Positions 21,190 to 32,030 of a DNA stretch of 64,000 bases are shown piece by piece. Below the pieces are notes generated by a model. It saw only the letters and a list, made by a program, of their open reading frames with translations. It did no database searches and was not told the DNA's origin. Location of the stretch: the NCBI GenBank assembly GCA_934047225.1, contig OW204001.1, positions 10,214,201-10,278,200 on the forward strand. Reading direction: 5' to 3'. The translations under genes were made by a program, and so were the position numbers. Numbering within the stretch: position 1 is the stretch's first letter; each line of letters begins with the position of its first letter. The stretch is from Ypsolopha sequella (Eukaryota; Arthropoda; Insecta; Lepidoptera; Ypsolophidae).

Positions 21190-21300
21190 GTTAATAGATA
21201 CATAATTACAAACGGGTTATACTTTAATTGTTGGGTACTGTGATAACTGCTAAGTTAAGACTGTGTTCAAGCAAAATTACCACTACCAAGAAGTTTATAA

Positions 21301-21466
21301 TTAAGTATAAGGACGGATCGACTTATATGAATTTGTTTTGCGATACGCGACATGTTTCGAATTCCTTCCGAATTCGTTATCAAGCGAGCGAGGGTCTGTC
21401 GTTAGCGAACGAAGTCCCTGCAGCGCATACATAATTTCATGTGAGTCGATCCGTCCTAACACTTAA
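21301..21466. repeat. Small inverted-repeat element
   Basis: AAGGACGGATCGACT at 21309-21323 is answered by AGTCGATCCGTCCT at 21444-21457. About 165 bp with GC-rich middle. Confidence 0.65.
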
Positions 21467-22105
21467 ATATGAATTCAACATACAATAGTTACAAATCTAA
21501 AAATGCCAAGAAGTTGTTAGTTTTTTAGTAGAAATCAAAGGCGTAAGAATACTGTTCGATTTTTACACTTTACTAGAGTACCAGTACCTACGGGACTTAA
21601 AGGACATGAAATAAATTCAAATTCTGCATTTATAAATTTTGTATTTTATTGATACTCGTTGTACATACTTATGAATACGATCTAGGACTTTTTATATCTA
21701 AATGGCACTGAAGTCACTGAAAATTTTATACTTAATATCAGTCATAACGTTAAACATAATGTATTTGAATTTAACATTCTTTGAGATCGTTTTAAGACTT
21801 AAAACGCGAGACATTTTTACTTTTAAAAAACAAAATTACTTTTCTCTTCCATTTGAATGTATGTGACTAGACTACATAGTCAAATACAATACTGTCGGGA
21901 AAAAATTGTGCAGGTACACTTTTCACCTTTATTGCTATGGTTAAACGAGTGAAAAGTGGGTCTCGGAAACTTTTCCTGGTAGAACTTACACTCGTCCCTA
22001 GCGTCAATTTTGAATGTCGAAAACGTCGCATCCTGTCGATTTAGGAAATCGAAACTGTGTTGAAACCCTGCATACACAAACGTTAAGGGGCTTCAGTAAG
22101 CTTAA
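21467..22105. other. Noncoding, no gene seen
   Basis: AT-rich with no coding signal or clear repeat. Confidence 0.4.
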
Positions 22106-22262
22106 TTAGCAGCCCGAAATGTGTCGGTACAAATATCAACAGAAACAAAATAGAAATAACATTCATAGCAGAGTGCATTGCAAAGTGGCTGTTAAGATGA
22201 TCACTGCGTCGATGGGTAGTGCAAAATAGAGAAAAGAATACTTTTCACATATGTTACATTTG
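22106..22262 (-). repeat. Copy of the 'cgtaacagccac' dispersed repeat family
   Basis: On the minus strand it reads TTTTCTC...TTTTGCAC, ...AACAGCCAC, ...ATTTC...GTTGATATTTGTACCGACAC. Partners: 23575-23722, 32940-33080, 46960-47062, 51560-51740 and 55437-55625. Confidence 0.7.
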
Positions 22263-23069
22263 ATATTTAAAAGTTTTAAACGTCATTATGTTAGATTTTT
22301 GTATTTACGTGTCTCTGTTCGAGTTTTAACCTTGACTCTTTTGAATTTTAAATGTTTAAACATTTCATCAGTTCTTTAGACCAATTTAAAGCATTTGAAA
22401 GGTATTTATTTACTTGTTGTAGGTTAGAGCTTACATAAATCTCATATATTTTTTTCGAAGTTTTGAAAAATTTATATAGAAAGTTTAAAGCAATTCAAAA
22501 ACGTCTCTAAAGGCAGTTTTGCTTCTAAAGCCTCTTGATCTTTAATCTCAGGTACCATCTCTAGCATTTTAACATATTTATCACTTTGCAGCTATAGTAC
22601 GCTTTACGCCTAACTACAAAAGCATGAAAATAAAACGTTTTTCACCCTTTTCTCGTCAAATAAGTGATAAAAAGCAAAACTAATCACATAAGCAGTTGTC
22701 TTTTATAAAAATTAAGGGAACTAAAATGTTTTTGCTTAAATGTATGGTTTTAATTATTTTTTATTATAATTTGTGATTAATTATAAAATAACTGAATATG
22801 TTAGAATAATTCCAAATAACAATGAAAACTCTAATATTTTGATAATTATTTGGAAATTAATTTTTAAATACTTGGAATATTGGCACTACTTAGGAGCTTT
22901 GATTATAACGAATCACAGACACGGAATTTTTTAGAAACAAAATATTTGCAACGAAACACGGATCAGTTGCGAAGAACCATGGATTAGTGCATTTTACCAT
23001 TTTCCCGCCAATTTCACAGTGCCTTAAAACAATACACAGATATTGCTTCTTACAAGTTCTTCAAGAGAA

Positions 23070-23220
23070 ATACAGACGTTGTTTATGTAAAGAATACAAA
23101 GTTTATACACTTTTCTATAAATAAACAATTACCGTTTCATGGAAAACAGTTTTTACCTGAAACCATTTTACAAATTCGGCGCCGTTTGAATACCTAGCCA
23201 TCTCGCACTTTTTGATGAGA
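23070..23220 (+). repeat. Repeat shared with 41400-41575
   Basis: Both carry AGAGAAATACAG, AAACAATTACCGTTTCATGG, ACCTGAAACCATTT and a TTGATGAGA close. It lies between two oppositely oriented copies of the 'cgtaacagccac' repeat (22106-22262 and 23575-23722). Confidence 0.7.
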
Positions 23221-23574
23221 GGTGGGTGGTAAGCAGTGTGAGGGGGAAGAGAACATTATATTAAGGCGAATGAATACGCCAACTGCAATTTGGACCTGTC
23301 TTTGAAGGCCTACTCCTCCCACACGAGTGGTTCAAAAACTTTCATAAAAATATATGATAGGCATTATAGAGTCAAAAATAAATTTTAAGTTTCATAAACT
23401 GTTTTTCTATTGTAAGTTTTGACAAAAAAAATCGAAAGTCATCGAAAATTTCACATGATTAACACAAGAATTCTCTTACTCCTTCCAAACGCCTAAAGCG
23501 ATTTTAATTATTATTTCACCAATTCATAGGAAATTTTTAGATCTAAAAATTCAAGTTTAAATTTTTTTGCCGTT

Positions 23575-23722
23575 CATGGCGTCCATGTGAAAAGTATTAT
23601 TTTCTCCTATTTTGCGCTAGCCGGAGACGCAGTGGTTGTCGTAACAGCCACTTTTCAAGGCACGCTGAAATGAACATTATTTCAATGTCGTTTCCGTTGA
23701 TATTTGTACCGACACACATCGA
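23575..23722 (+). repeat. Copy of the 'cgtaacagccac' dispersed repeat family
   Basis: TTTTCTCCTATTTTGCGCTA, GTCGTAACAGCCAC, ATTTCAATGTCGTTTCCGTT and GATATTTGTACCGACAC in order. It is inverted relative to the copy at 22106-22262, so the pair could bound a 1.6-kb fold-back element. Confidence 0.7.
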
Positions 23723-24495
23723 GTTGCTTATTTAGCGTGGTCATGCGCCTTAAGATGTGTGCAAATTTTCACTCAGGTCTAAGTCATCAGGACATCACAA
23801 ACACCGAAAGCATTTATATCACAGCTGAGCGGAAAGTAGCTTTCTCGACCGTAAAACGTGTTTTATCTGTCAAACTCCGTACATTATAGCTCGAGTTTTA
23901 TAAGTCTCGCTTCGACGGTTTCTCCAGAATGGCTTCCCTGATCAGCATTAACCGACGGAAATATCACTATTTTCAGAATATTTGCTTCCGAAACCCGCAT
24001 CAGTTTATTCAACCACATCCTGATTTCCGGGAACCCGTGATGCGAATTTTCCGGGTATTTTAACGTAACCACAATCCTTCCACTTCAAAGTCAAATGACA
24101 AAGGAAAAAAGGTGTCTTTTTACCCGAGACTTTCACGGTAATGTACTTTCTTTTGTGGAACTAAAACACTTCTTCTATCTATATTCGAATAACTGATTTT
24201 TGCTCCTTTTCTTACGTAACTAGAAAATTTTGTTATTTTTTTTTTACTTTGATAGGAAATAACAGAATAAAGAAAAACCTATGATTTTGAACAGAATAAC
24301 TATGATTCTTTGGCGTTCATAATTTTTTCATATACCGGAAGTGAAAATCCCTCAACATGAAATAAAAGAACATCCTTAGCTGACATAATAAACAATAAGG
24401 AAAAAAAAGGCGCAAATAAAATGAAATACAATAACTTTTGACAAAAATATAGTCACCAACTTCAAAAGCAACTGCAGTCATTCACTAAATAGTTT

Positions 24496-24716
24496 AAAAT
24501 AATTATTATACGACCGGTGGAAATAACACTTTTGACGACTTCTTTCTTCCTGAAACATATGTTCTCTAGAAGTCAGCGCCTTCATATTGGTTTTTGTGTT
24601 GCTATATCGTAAGGAATACGCCGATATGTAGATAAAATATTTTTCTGGAAGAAAGAAGTCGGCAAAAGTGTTATTTCGGTACCATCGATCAGTATATATA
24701 GGTAAAATAATTATTT
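24496..24716. mobile_element. MITE-like inverted repeat
   Basis: Left arm 24498-24551 (AATAACACTTTTGACGACTT, TTCTTCC) and right arm 24647-24715 (GGAAGAAAGAAGTCGGCAAA, AGTGTTATT) fold over about 50 bp, with imperfect outer ends. Confidence 0.75.
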
Positions 24717-25352
24717 TAATATGCTTGGCGAATGATTGCTGTTACATTAAAAGTCGGTAACAATTTTTTTGTTAAAAGTTTTTTTTTTTCACATTTTTTA
24801 GTGTTGATGGGTTAAATTGTGAAATATGGGTGGTTTTTGTAAACGCGCTGTTGATATAAAACGAAGGTCAAATAAGTAGGCATATTTTAAGCCCCTTACA
24901 CAAACGGATTGCCGCAATCTCAAGTTATATGCTGTCATCCGTTGAGCAGTTCTATGGCTATGACGCCAGGGTCGAAGGTCAGGTGGAGGAATGACAATTT
25001 TCAAGCGATAACCTGCAATCAGCATCCTAGCACAAATCGATTGCCTAGTAAAGTGATATGTTTCACTGCCTATCTCTAAAGACCAAACTCAAAACGGGAC
25101 TACTTTGAAGCACACTCTTCCAAACAAACAAAGAATAATTTAAATCAGTTCGGAAATGACGGAGTTATAGATAGAGTATCATACCCAAAAAAAATTCAGT
25201 CAAATTGAGAACCCCCTCCGTTTTTGAAGTCGGTTAAAAAGAATTTTCATTTCTTTAAAAGCGAAAATTCTTTAATCTTATTGTGCATTTTCGTGTACTT
25301 TTTGGGATACCTATGCTAATAACAAAATCGTAGACGTTCTAAATAATATAAT
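24717..25352. other. Noncoding, 3' flank of gene B
   Basis: No coding signal. A line 'cccctccgtttttgaagtcggtt' at about 25210 is a common lepidopteran repeat end. Confidence 0.4.
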
Positions 25353-25358
25353 TTTATT
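25353..25358 (-). terminator. Poly(A) signal of gene B
   Basis: AATAAA on the minus strand starts 9 bp beyond the gene B stop codon, giving a very short 3' untranslated region. Confidence 0.6.
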
Positions 25359-25366
25359 CCTGTGTA

Positions 25367-28073
25367 CTACTGCATCATAAAGGCATTATTATCGCCCTGG
25401 CTGAATTGGCCAAAAGTGTCCACAAACGGGTTCGGTTTCAAAGGGTAGGTTTGAGGTTTCCTACGGTGTGCCTCCAAGGCTTGCCAATTGATGAACCAGA
25501 AAGGCTGTTGGTCTTGGGGAATTTTCCTCAATCTGTTGACCAATTCAATGTCTCCGTTGGCTTCAATGGGCAGCCTTTCAGTTGTAGTTACTGGTGAATT
25601 TTGGTTGCCCTCTCCAAACCTGAAAGAAAAATGAAAGAATTGCAATGGGAATATGATTTTTGTCGAAATCAATCACTTAAGATCTTTTAATATCTTAGAG
25701 TGCGTTACGAGATGTAAAAGATAGAAATTTATTTCTTCGTAAATGATACCTATGTTGGATATACAGAGTGTTAGGAAAAGGACTTCGTTCCTTTAATTCA
25801 CGTTTTGTATAAGTGAAGTACAGTGCATTAAACACATACATAAAATAAAATAAAAATGAAAAAAATCTAGAGAAAAAGTAATTCAAGTTACTAGCCCTAT
25901 TTCTAACATTCCTATTTCTAATAATTCCTATTTCTAACACTCAAAGCACCATTGAAGATGTTATTACGCGTGGCATAAGAGCGGTACAAAGTACAAAGTG
26001 TCTAACCCGAGCTGAGCTTGACTGTACCACAAATTACACACGGCGCGCGGCGCGCTATGTTGCGTTCTGAACAAGGGTTGAACAATTTAATGAAAATCTA
26101 AAAAAAAAAAATTAAACACGCTTAACATACTTTGTTATACCTATAGCACACGTGGTTTAAAGGAACGAAGTACTTTTCCTAACATCCTGTATAGAATTAT
26201 ATCTAAAAGTGAAAAGATATAAACCCTATTAAGAGTTTTATCATAATAAAATAGTAGTTTATGCTACAAGGGCGCAAAGGAATAAATTACGAGGACGATT
26301 TAAAACACGAGCGTAGCGAGTGTTTTAAACGTAACCGAGTAATTTATTGCTCTTACGCCCGTGTATCATACTACGTTTTTCAATGCATAGTGTGAGGAAA
26401 TAAAACAAATATAATTTTTGAACTTTAAATTGTAATTGGCTCAAAAGGACTAGGTATCCAGAGCCGTTAAACAGTGGAAAAAGTATGACATTTATGGTAC
26501 ACAGGAAAGGCTACAGGTTAGCCAACCATTGTAAATAAATAAAAAAAAAATAATAATAATAAAGCCCTAGGACAAAATAATCGACTTTCTGTTCGGTTTT
26601 GATGCATAAAAAGTGGGCCTTTACGAGCACATGCATTGAAAATATATTTTTTGTGATATGTTCAGTTTGTTCAACATATTACATGTTGTATAATAAAAAA
26701 ATATGCAAAATAAACTCAATATACATATATTTTGGGCCCCAAAATAGCAATTTATTAATTATAATGTTTTACTATCTTACCGATATTATGTCGCTTTGTC
26801 CTACATCCTATGTATTGAATAAATTTATTTAAATTCCACCAAGAAGAAATCTCTTTAAAATTGCAGTTTACGTAAGTAGTTTATTATAACATTAACATTT
26901 CTAAGAAATCCATGATTATTGTAGAAATGCAAACACTGGTACTAATAATTATATCGATCCGTCCATCCATTCATCCATCCATCCATCACCCTGTGTTGGT
27001 CCACTGCTGGACACAGGCCTCTTCAATATTTCGCCACTCGTGGTAGTCCTCCGTCATCCTTTTTCAGCCGCTAGCCGCAACGTCCTTCAGGTCGTCGGTC
27101 CAGCGGGCATGAGGCCGGCCTACGCTACGCTTTGCTGTACATGGGCCCCATTCCAACGCCTTTCGGCTGCGACGGCCATGATACCAGCGACAAATATGGC
27201 TAGCCCACTGCCACTTCACTTACTAATTTGGCAGGCTATGCTGTACGTGGGCTCCATTCCAACGCCTTTCGGCCCCAACGGCCATCATGCCAGCGACAAA
27301 TATGGCCAGCCCACTGCCATTTCCAATTACTGATTTAGTACAGGCTATGTCGGTCACTTTCGATCTCTGAAGGATATCCTTATTTCGGATTTTATCCATC
27401 AGAGATATCCCAAGCGTAGCCCTCCATAGCAACTATGGAGCGGATTTGATTGTACTAATAAATAAAAATGACTAATGACTTGTGATTACTCACGCACAAT
27501 TAAGTAAATCTAATTGGTTCGTACAAAGCAAGCCATACGTATCCGGCAAAATACTACCGGAAATACACCAGCAATATAAAAATATAGGAATTAATATGGG
27601 CATTGGAAAATCCAACTTTATGCAAGTTATTATTAGAGTGCATTACCAACTAGAAATCAATCAGAAACAAATTTAAAAGCACAAATATTTTTGAAAAAAC
27701 TCCTCGGACCAGGATTTGAACCTGCGACCTCCTGCTTACATGACAGGCGCGCTACCAACTGCGCTACCGAAGATCGTATCTGGAATGACGAATTTTTCCA
27801 CCATATCTGTAAACCGAATTTTTGTAACTACTTGATATACCAGCATGATATACCAGGTAATGCACTCTAATAATAATGCATCAGCATTCAACCCTCCATT
27901 GATAGACATCGAATTAAGGACCTGGGAAACATCGTACATATGGTCACTTGGTGCTCACTATGGACCAGGACTTAACAGACAGCACTGACAGACAAACATG
28001 ACATGACTCATCTGACAAAACATTCACTTTAATACCCCAACAGTACCATCATCATCATAAACATCACCATCAC

Positions 28074-28121
<48 letters not shown>

Positions 28122-30321
28122 TCATCATCACTACTATCATCACTCCCAAAAAGTTTCTTTGTTCCTCCTTCTGTCACTTTTTAAAAAAAAAATTATATTC
28201 TTTATATGTCATATCTATACCTCATTCCAAAGACAATATAACCACTTCGCTCATTCGACTGATGACGACTCCACAGTAGGAGTCGAAATATATCGTGTTT
28301 TAATTGTTTTTATTATTTATATGCTCCATATCTATAAATAATAATAATTAGAGTATTCAAAGCGATGGATTTCGCAATAAAAACATATATAATTTTATGC
28401 AAGTTTTTTAGAAAACCCGATGTGAATGCAGAACTGAAAATAACGCATACCTATTGTTTTCGAAGATAATGAAAAATCTATTGACTATGTATGTAAAAAC
28501 ATGATTTGAAAATTTCACATAATGTAAAAAAAGTTAGCTAAATCTACTCCCATACTGCAACAAGGTTATAACAACATCTAAAGCGGATTTATAAGTACCT
28601 ACATTGATTGACCGATGTTATAATATTACAAAGCCAAATTTATTATAACACAGCTAGAGAACCAATGACAAGCAATAACTGTCTGTTTTAAGTTCCCCCC
28701 TTACTCTTCCCGCTTCTGGTTGATCTCAGGCATCTACATACTAATTCTATCATAACAGTACCATGACAGTACCATGACAGTATCATGACGAATGTTCTTT
28801 TTCTCATTTTTCGTGAAATTCTTTTTGACGGTCGTAGATAAAGTATTGTGTGCAACTGGACATTAGACATTGGAATACTCGTTTAACTCGTGTCCCATAT
28901 CTCACATTATGTAATAGTTGCACAAAATACTATTTTAAAATGTTGTTTATCACGTTTTATGTCCTTAATGTGGATCGTATCATTGCAAAACTCGATGCAA
29001 ATATTTTTTGGATAATTTTCCATCTTGTGACTCCAAGATTTTTTCAATATAAATTCGGTGTCATTTTCGCTAACGTTGAATTTGATAAGGCTCGTTTTGC
29101 ACACTCGCGCTTGAGTTTGCAAGTTCTTCCTGCTCTCCCACGCACGATAGGAAATGTTGCTTTTTTAATAAGAGTCCATTGCTTTTTATTTATTTGCTTG
29201 AATATAAGGTAAGAAGACGCATGCAGCTTCATGCGCGTGGATTTGAGTTGTAAACAGCCCGTTTTACCCGTTGTAATCGCACTTTTAATACAAAAGTTTA
29301 GACCCCGTTTCATATTCCGAAAAACTCTTTTTGGGTGCACCTCTACCTACACTCTTTAAGGAACATAATATGTTTCAAATTTCATATTTCTATCTTTAGG
29401 CTCTCCGTTGCCTGGCACACAGTTACTCACTCAGTCAGTCACGTAACTGTTTTATTTTATACCGTAGAAATCGCCATTTTTTATTTGCCTAGGCATATTG
29501 CAATTCTGTCAGAACTACTGAGGGTCGCCTCGCTCTGCTCCGCTTTGCTCGGTTCGTAAAATGTATTTACATGTAAACCTAACACACTCCTCCTAGCTCT
29601 GCTCGTCGTCGCATCTATTTTTTACTTTTTGGTGTATAATTTTCGGTTTCATACTTTACAATTTGCCGGATTCTACAAAATGACGACGGCTTACAGATAG
29701 GTAAATTGATGCGATGGAAGAATTCCATCTATCCATCAGTCAACCTGTCATCTCACTTTTCAAGATTTCGACACTCTTGGTGGTCCTCTTGGAAGTGATG
29801 CCCATACTCACACACGCTGGGCAAGTGGGTTGGTGAGCGCGGTGACAAAACCCTCGACCCAGTGACCCGCTGCCCATCACAAGTCTGTTTCGTTTAAGAC
29901 CCGGCAAGTGGGGATGGATTTACCACCAAAAATCGGTCCCAGGCATGGTAGGCCACCTGGTTGTGCCTGTTTAAGAACAGTCCTTTTACTCTCCCTCTAA
30001 AATAACTTGGTTAGATGGTGGTCGAGCCCGTCATCAGCTCTACTAGCTATAGGATGGATGGATTGAAAGGGTGCAGTGTTTTTGTTTTAAATTTAATAAG
30101 TTTTTGTTTAAGAACAGCTTGAAATGATTGCGGAAACCTGAAAAGCGATTGTCAATTTTATAGAATGGCATTTATACTTACTTGTTGCTCAAATCATTAA
30201 CGATGGTAGTCGTAGTATCCATCACTGGATATCCAATCGGGCTTCGTCCTGCATAAGGTGACCTCTGCGTTGAACAGCCCAGGACTAATGTTGCAATGAT
30301 CAGGAAGTCTTTTGTTGACAT
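25367..30321 (-). CDS. Gene B: small secreted protein, paralogue of gene A
   Basis: The coding sequence joins 30321-30182 (140 bases) and 25619-25367 (253 bases) into 130 residues plus stop. The first exon begins at an acceptor TTTTCAG (30330), starts at ATG 30321 and ends AACAA|GTAAGT. The second begins after TTTTTCTTTCAG|GTTTGGAG. The AA+G junction codon keeps the frame. Residues 1 to about 19 are a signal peptide (FLIIATLVLGCSTQ). The mature part shares SPYAGRSPIGYP, NKFGEGN, the ANGDIELVNRLRKIPQDQQP run and FWFIN with gene A, and has a longer Asn/Gln/Phe-rich tail. The 4.56-kb intron holds a MITE, LINE fragments, a Penelope-like piece and a tRNA-like unit. A possible 5' untranslated exon ends at 30406 (CGAATCT|GTAAGC). 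Function unknown. Confidence 0.8.
25761..26192. mobile_element. MITE with about 34-bp terminal inverted repeats (in gene B intron)
   Basis: Begins ATACAGAGTGTTAGGAAAAG and GACTTCGTTCCTTT, and ends with the complement (AAAGGAACGAAGTACTTTTC, CTAACATCCTGTAT), two mismatches. About 430 bp, no transposase. Confidence 0.85.
26247..26642 (+). mobile_element. About 390-bp MITE-like repeat, copy 1 (in gene B intron)
   Basis: About 93% alike by eye to 57250-57641 in the same orientation. The first 120 bp fold on themselves (GCTACAAGGGCGCAAAGGAA facing GAGCAATAAATT...CGCCCGTGTATC), with a TTTAAAACACGAGCG/TAGCGAGTGTTTTAAA centre. Confidence 0.8.
26965..27440 (-). pseudogene. RTE-like LINE, C-terminal and 3' fragment
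   Basis: On the minus strand the sequence encodes fragments of the region after a LINE reverse transcriptase: LGISLMDKIRNKDI, RSKVTDIA, then RPHARWTDDLKDVAA and EDYHEWRNIEEACVQQWT, then GTCCAGCAGTGGAC and a (GGAT)n tail. These resemble the well-known 'GRPxxRWxDD...W...EAYVQQW' ending of lepidopteran endonuclease-reverse transcriptases. Frameshifts and an internal 106-bp tandem duplication (27133-27344) break it. It lies in the gene B intron. Confidence 0.8.
27133..27344. repeat. 106-bp tandem duplication inside the LINE fragment
   Basis: The line from TGCTGTACATGGGCCCCATT to CCCACTGCCACTT is repeated as TGCTGTACGTGGGCTCCATT to CCCACTGCCATTT, with a spacing of about 106 bp and several differences, so it is not recent. 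Confidence 0.8.
27629..27874 (-). mobile_element. TIR-bounded element carrying a tRNA-like unit
   Basis: ATTATTAGAGTGCATTACC (27629-27647) and its exact complement (27856-27874) bound 246 bp. The inside holds a tRNA-like sequence on the minus strand (27701-27773). A diverged relative is at 49330-49600, and a deleted relative without the tRNA part is at 35360-35490. Confidence 0.7.
27701..27773 (-). repeat. tRNA-like sequence (73 bases), SINE/element head, not a working tRNA
   Basis: Parts of a cloverleaf are clear: D arm GCGC-AGTTGGTA-GCGC, anticodon arm CCTGT-CATGTAA-GCAGG, T loop in GCAGGTTCAAATCCTGG (B box). The base before the anticodon is A rather than U, and the acceptor pairs only with a one-base shift. 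A polymerase III promoter is plausible, but a true tRNA is not. Confidence 0.6.
28048..28136. repeat. (CAT)n microsatellite
   Basis: About 90 bp of CAT/ATC units, nearly perfect in the middle, inside the Penelope-like fragment. Confidence 0.9.
28255..28296 (+). ncRNA. Hammerhead-like core, copy 3
   Basis: TCGA, CTGATGA (28259-28265), a six-pair helix II GACTCC...GGAGTC, GAAA (28285-28288), a very short helix III and ATCG. Helix II differs in sequence from the 18098 copy but keeps pairing, which suggests the helix is under selection. The same extra C follows CTGATGA. Confidence 0.5.
28342..29509. other. Gene B intron, noncoding
   Basis: 28342-28380 is an inverted piece of the repeat seen at 35355-35397 (GAAATCCATCGCTTTGAATA). 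The rest has only chance open frames on both strands. Confidence 0.4.
29510..29690 (-). repeat. Inverted copy of the 19605-19775 repeat
   Basis: The complement reads GCGACGACGAGCAGAGC, AGGAGTGTGTTAGGTTTACA and GAGCGAGGCGACCC, matching the other copy. Confidence 0.65.
29740..30068 (-). mobile_element. Non-autonomous retroelement fragment, copy 2 (in gene B intron)
   Basis: Complement of the 11160-11556 family (CATGCCTGGGACCGATTTTT, GGGCAGCGGGTCACTGG, CACTTGCCCAGCGTGTGTG). Both copies are diverged and lack coding capacity. Confidence 0.6.
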
Positions 30322-30709
30322 GGTTGACCCTGAAAATGACATTTCTTTATATTATTTTATGTGGAAAAAAGGCTTTTAAGAAATTTGATCATAATCTAAG
30401 CTTACAGATTCGACTGTCTGTTGATAAAATTAACATGGTTGTGACTTTCTGAATTGGATACTTCTTTGCTTGCATCTCGTATAGGAAGGCATGTTCAGAA
30501 CTTCTATGTCACTTCTAGAACAACTTTTTTAATGTAAGTTAATTTGTTTTCTTATTATAATAGGTCTTTACATATGAAATTGCCAAAATTTTCTTACAGA
30601 TTCATGAGTTCATAATTCCTTTAATTCAATAGCTATTTCAATTATTTGCTTTTTGTTTGAAATTTGATTTTAAGGTTTTACAACTACGTATAATTTTTTT
30701 TTTTTTTTT

Positions 30710-30967
30710 CAGTTTGACGATAATAATGAAAACTTCAAAAACGTCGTAAATGCCATCCATTTTCATAATAAGATTCATAATAATTTTTTACAGCTGACAC
30801 TTTTCAAATATTAAATTAACGTTGCTGTTAGCTTAATGTTGTCTAATTCATACACAAAAGATACTACATAATTTGGATTTGCCATTCCTAAAAAAAATGC
30901 AAAAATGTTAGTACTGAAAATTGAGTTTTCCTCAAATTCTCTATAGACAACGGCAATTTCATATGTA
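30710..30967 (+). repeat. Unbroken copy of the repeat hit by the Penelope-like insertion
   Basis: Matches 17151-17327 joined to 18208-18290. It serves as the empty-site reference for the insertion at 17328-18193. Confidence 0.8.
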
Positions 30968-30968
30968 A

Positions 30969-31607
30969 AGACCTAATAGAGTATTATGTTATTTACTTGT
31001 TTATTATTTGTTATTTATTCATTCTTGAAAAGTTATATACTGAGAGGAAATACTTAAGTGCAGTCCTAGCAGGCTAAGCTATAATACTTTGCCCCCTTTT
31101 TGACCCTGATTCAAAGAAGTCATAATATTAGTGATAAGAATAGATATTATATCAAATATCAACACGAATAAATAAATGTGATAAAAACACATAAGTAATT
31201 CGGTTTATCTCGTAGAAACAATAATGGCTTTATTAGGACAAGTAATAAACATCGCTTACCAAAGAGTTTTTGAATGTTTCTATATAAATCACAGTTTAAA
31301 AATATATCAGACAAATACAGAGTTTAACAACAATCGATAACCTTTATCAATAAAATTATATATTATATTCTTGACTTTACAAACTCAGGGAGTACACTGA
31401 CATGTTTACATAAACGGTGACATTTAAATACAAATCTTTTACTCAATATGCGTAAGCGCTGTTGAGAGAGACGGCTAATGACCGGTCATTAAAATGGAAA
31501 GAGATAGCTAGTGGAAATGAACACAGCTATGACGCACGGGATGCAACTTAGGAATATTTAGGTATGTTGGGTTTTCCAATAATATAAAAAGACATCTCCC
31601 ACTCTTT
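30969..31607. other. Noncoding upstream of gene B
   Basis: No coding signal and no convincing TATA/initiator pair on the minus strand for gene B. Confidence 0.35.
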
Positions 31608-32030
31608 TTTAGGGTTCCGTACCTGAAGGGTGCCAAACGGGACCAGCTATTACTAAGCCTCCGCTGTCTGTCTGTCTGTACGTCTGTCCGTCTGCCATAG
31701 GGGTCTACAGCTTCAGCCGTAGCATTTTTATTGTTATCATTCCCCCTCTCCTTCCTTATCTCCGAAACAATTAAATGTTCTGAGGAAACAAGTAACCGAG
31801 AAATATAAAAAAATTCATGGTAATAGGTAATTACTTAAAGATTATAAGCAAATTATAGCAGTTAAGAATTGTTTGTCACGCGCTACCATTTTAATGGTTT
31901 GTTTTTGTCGCATTAATGTTGCTATGGCCTCTATATCATTGTCATTGCCCATCATATTTTTAAGGGTTCCGTACCCGTATTATGTGGTGGTACGGAACCC
32001 TTTGTGCGCTAGACCGGCTCGAACTTGCCC
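31608..32030 (-). repeat. 'ggccaagtgcgagt' repeat, minus-strand copy
   Basis: Opens AGGGTTCCGTACCTGAAGGG with TCTGTCTGTCTG nearby (the element's tail). It ends with AGGGTTCCGTACCCGTATT, TGGTACGGAACCCTTTG and GGCTCGAACTTGCCC (its head, diverged). Like the 37340 and 50955 copies, the head contains an AGGGTTCCGTAC...GTACGGAACCCT hairpin. Confidence 0.65.

Larger units (their letters stand above)
27878..28341 (+). mobile_element. Penelope-like element fragment, copy 2
   Basis: 27890-27988 encodes the same ending as the element at 17328-18193 (TWETSYIWSLGAHYGPGLN...stop). It is followed by a (CAT)n tract and a pseudo-LTR end with a hammerhead-like core at 28255-28296. Flanking TAATAAT/AATAATAATTAG and the broken neighbour repeat suggest it landed inside the TIR-bounded family seen at 35360-35490. 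Confidence 0.75.

Noticed and set aside
27701..27773. A functional tRNA gene
   Set aside because: The base before the anticodon is A, acceptor pairing needs a one-base shift, and related decayed copies exist, so it is a repeat head.
28048..28136. CRISPR-like or His-rich coding repeat
   Set aside because: It is a plain trinucleotide microsatellite without spacers, inside a Penelope-like fragment after its stop codon.
28850..29340. Overlapping open frames of 98-120 residues on both strands
   Set aside because: They lie in the gene B intron, overlap each other on opposite strands and show no protein-like bias.
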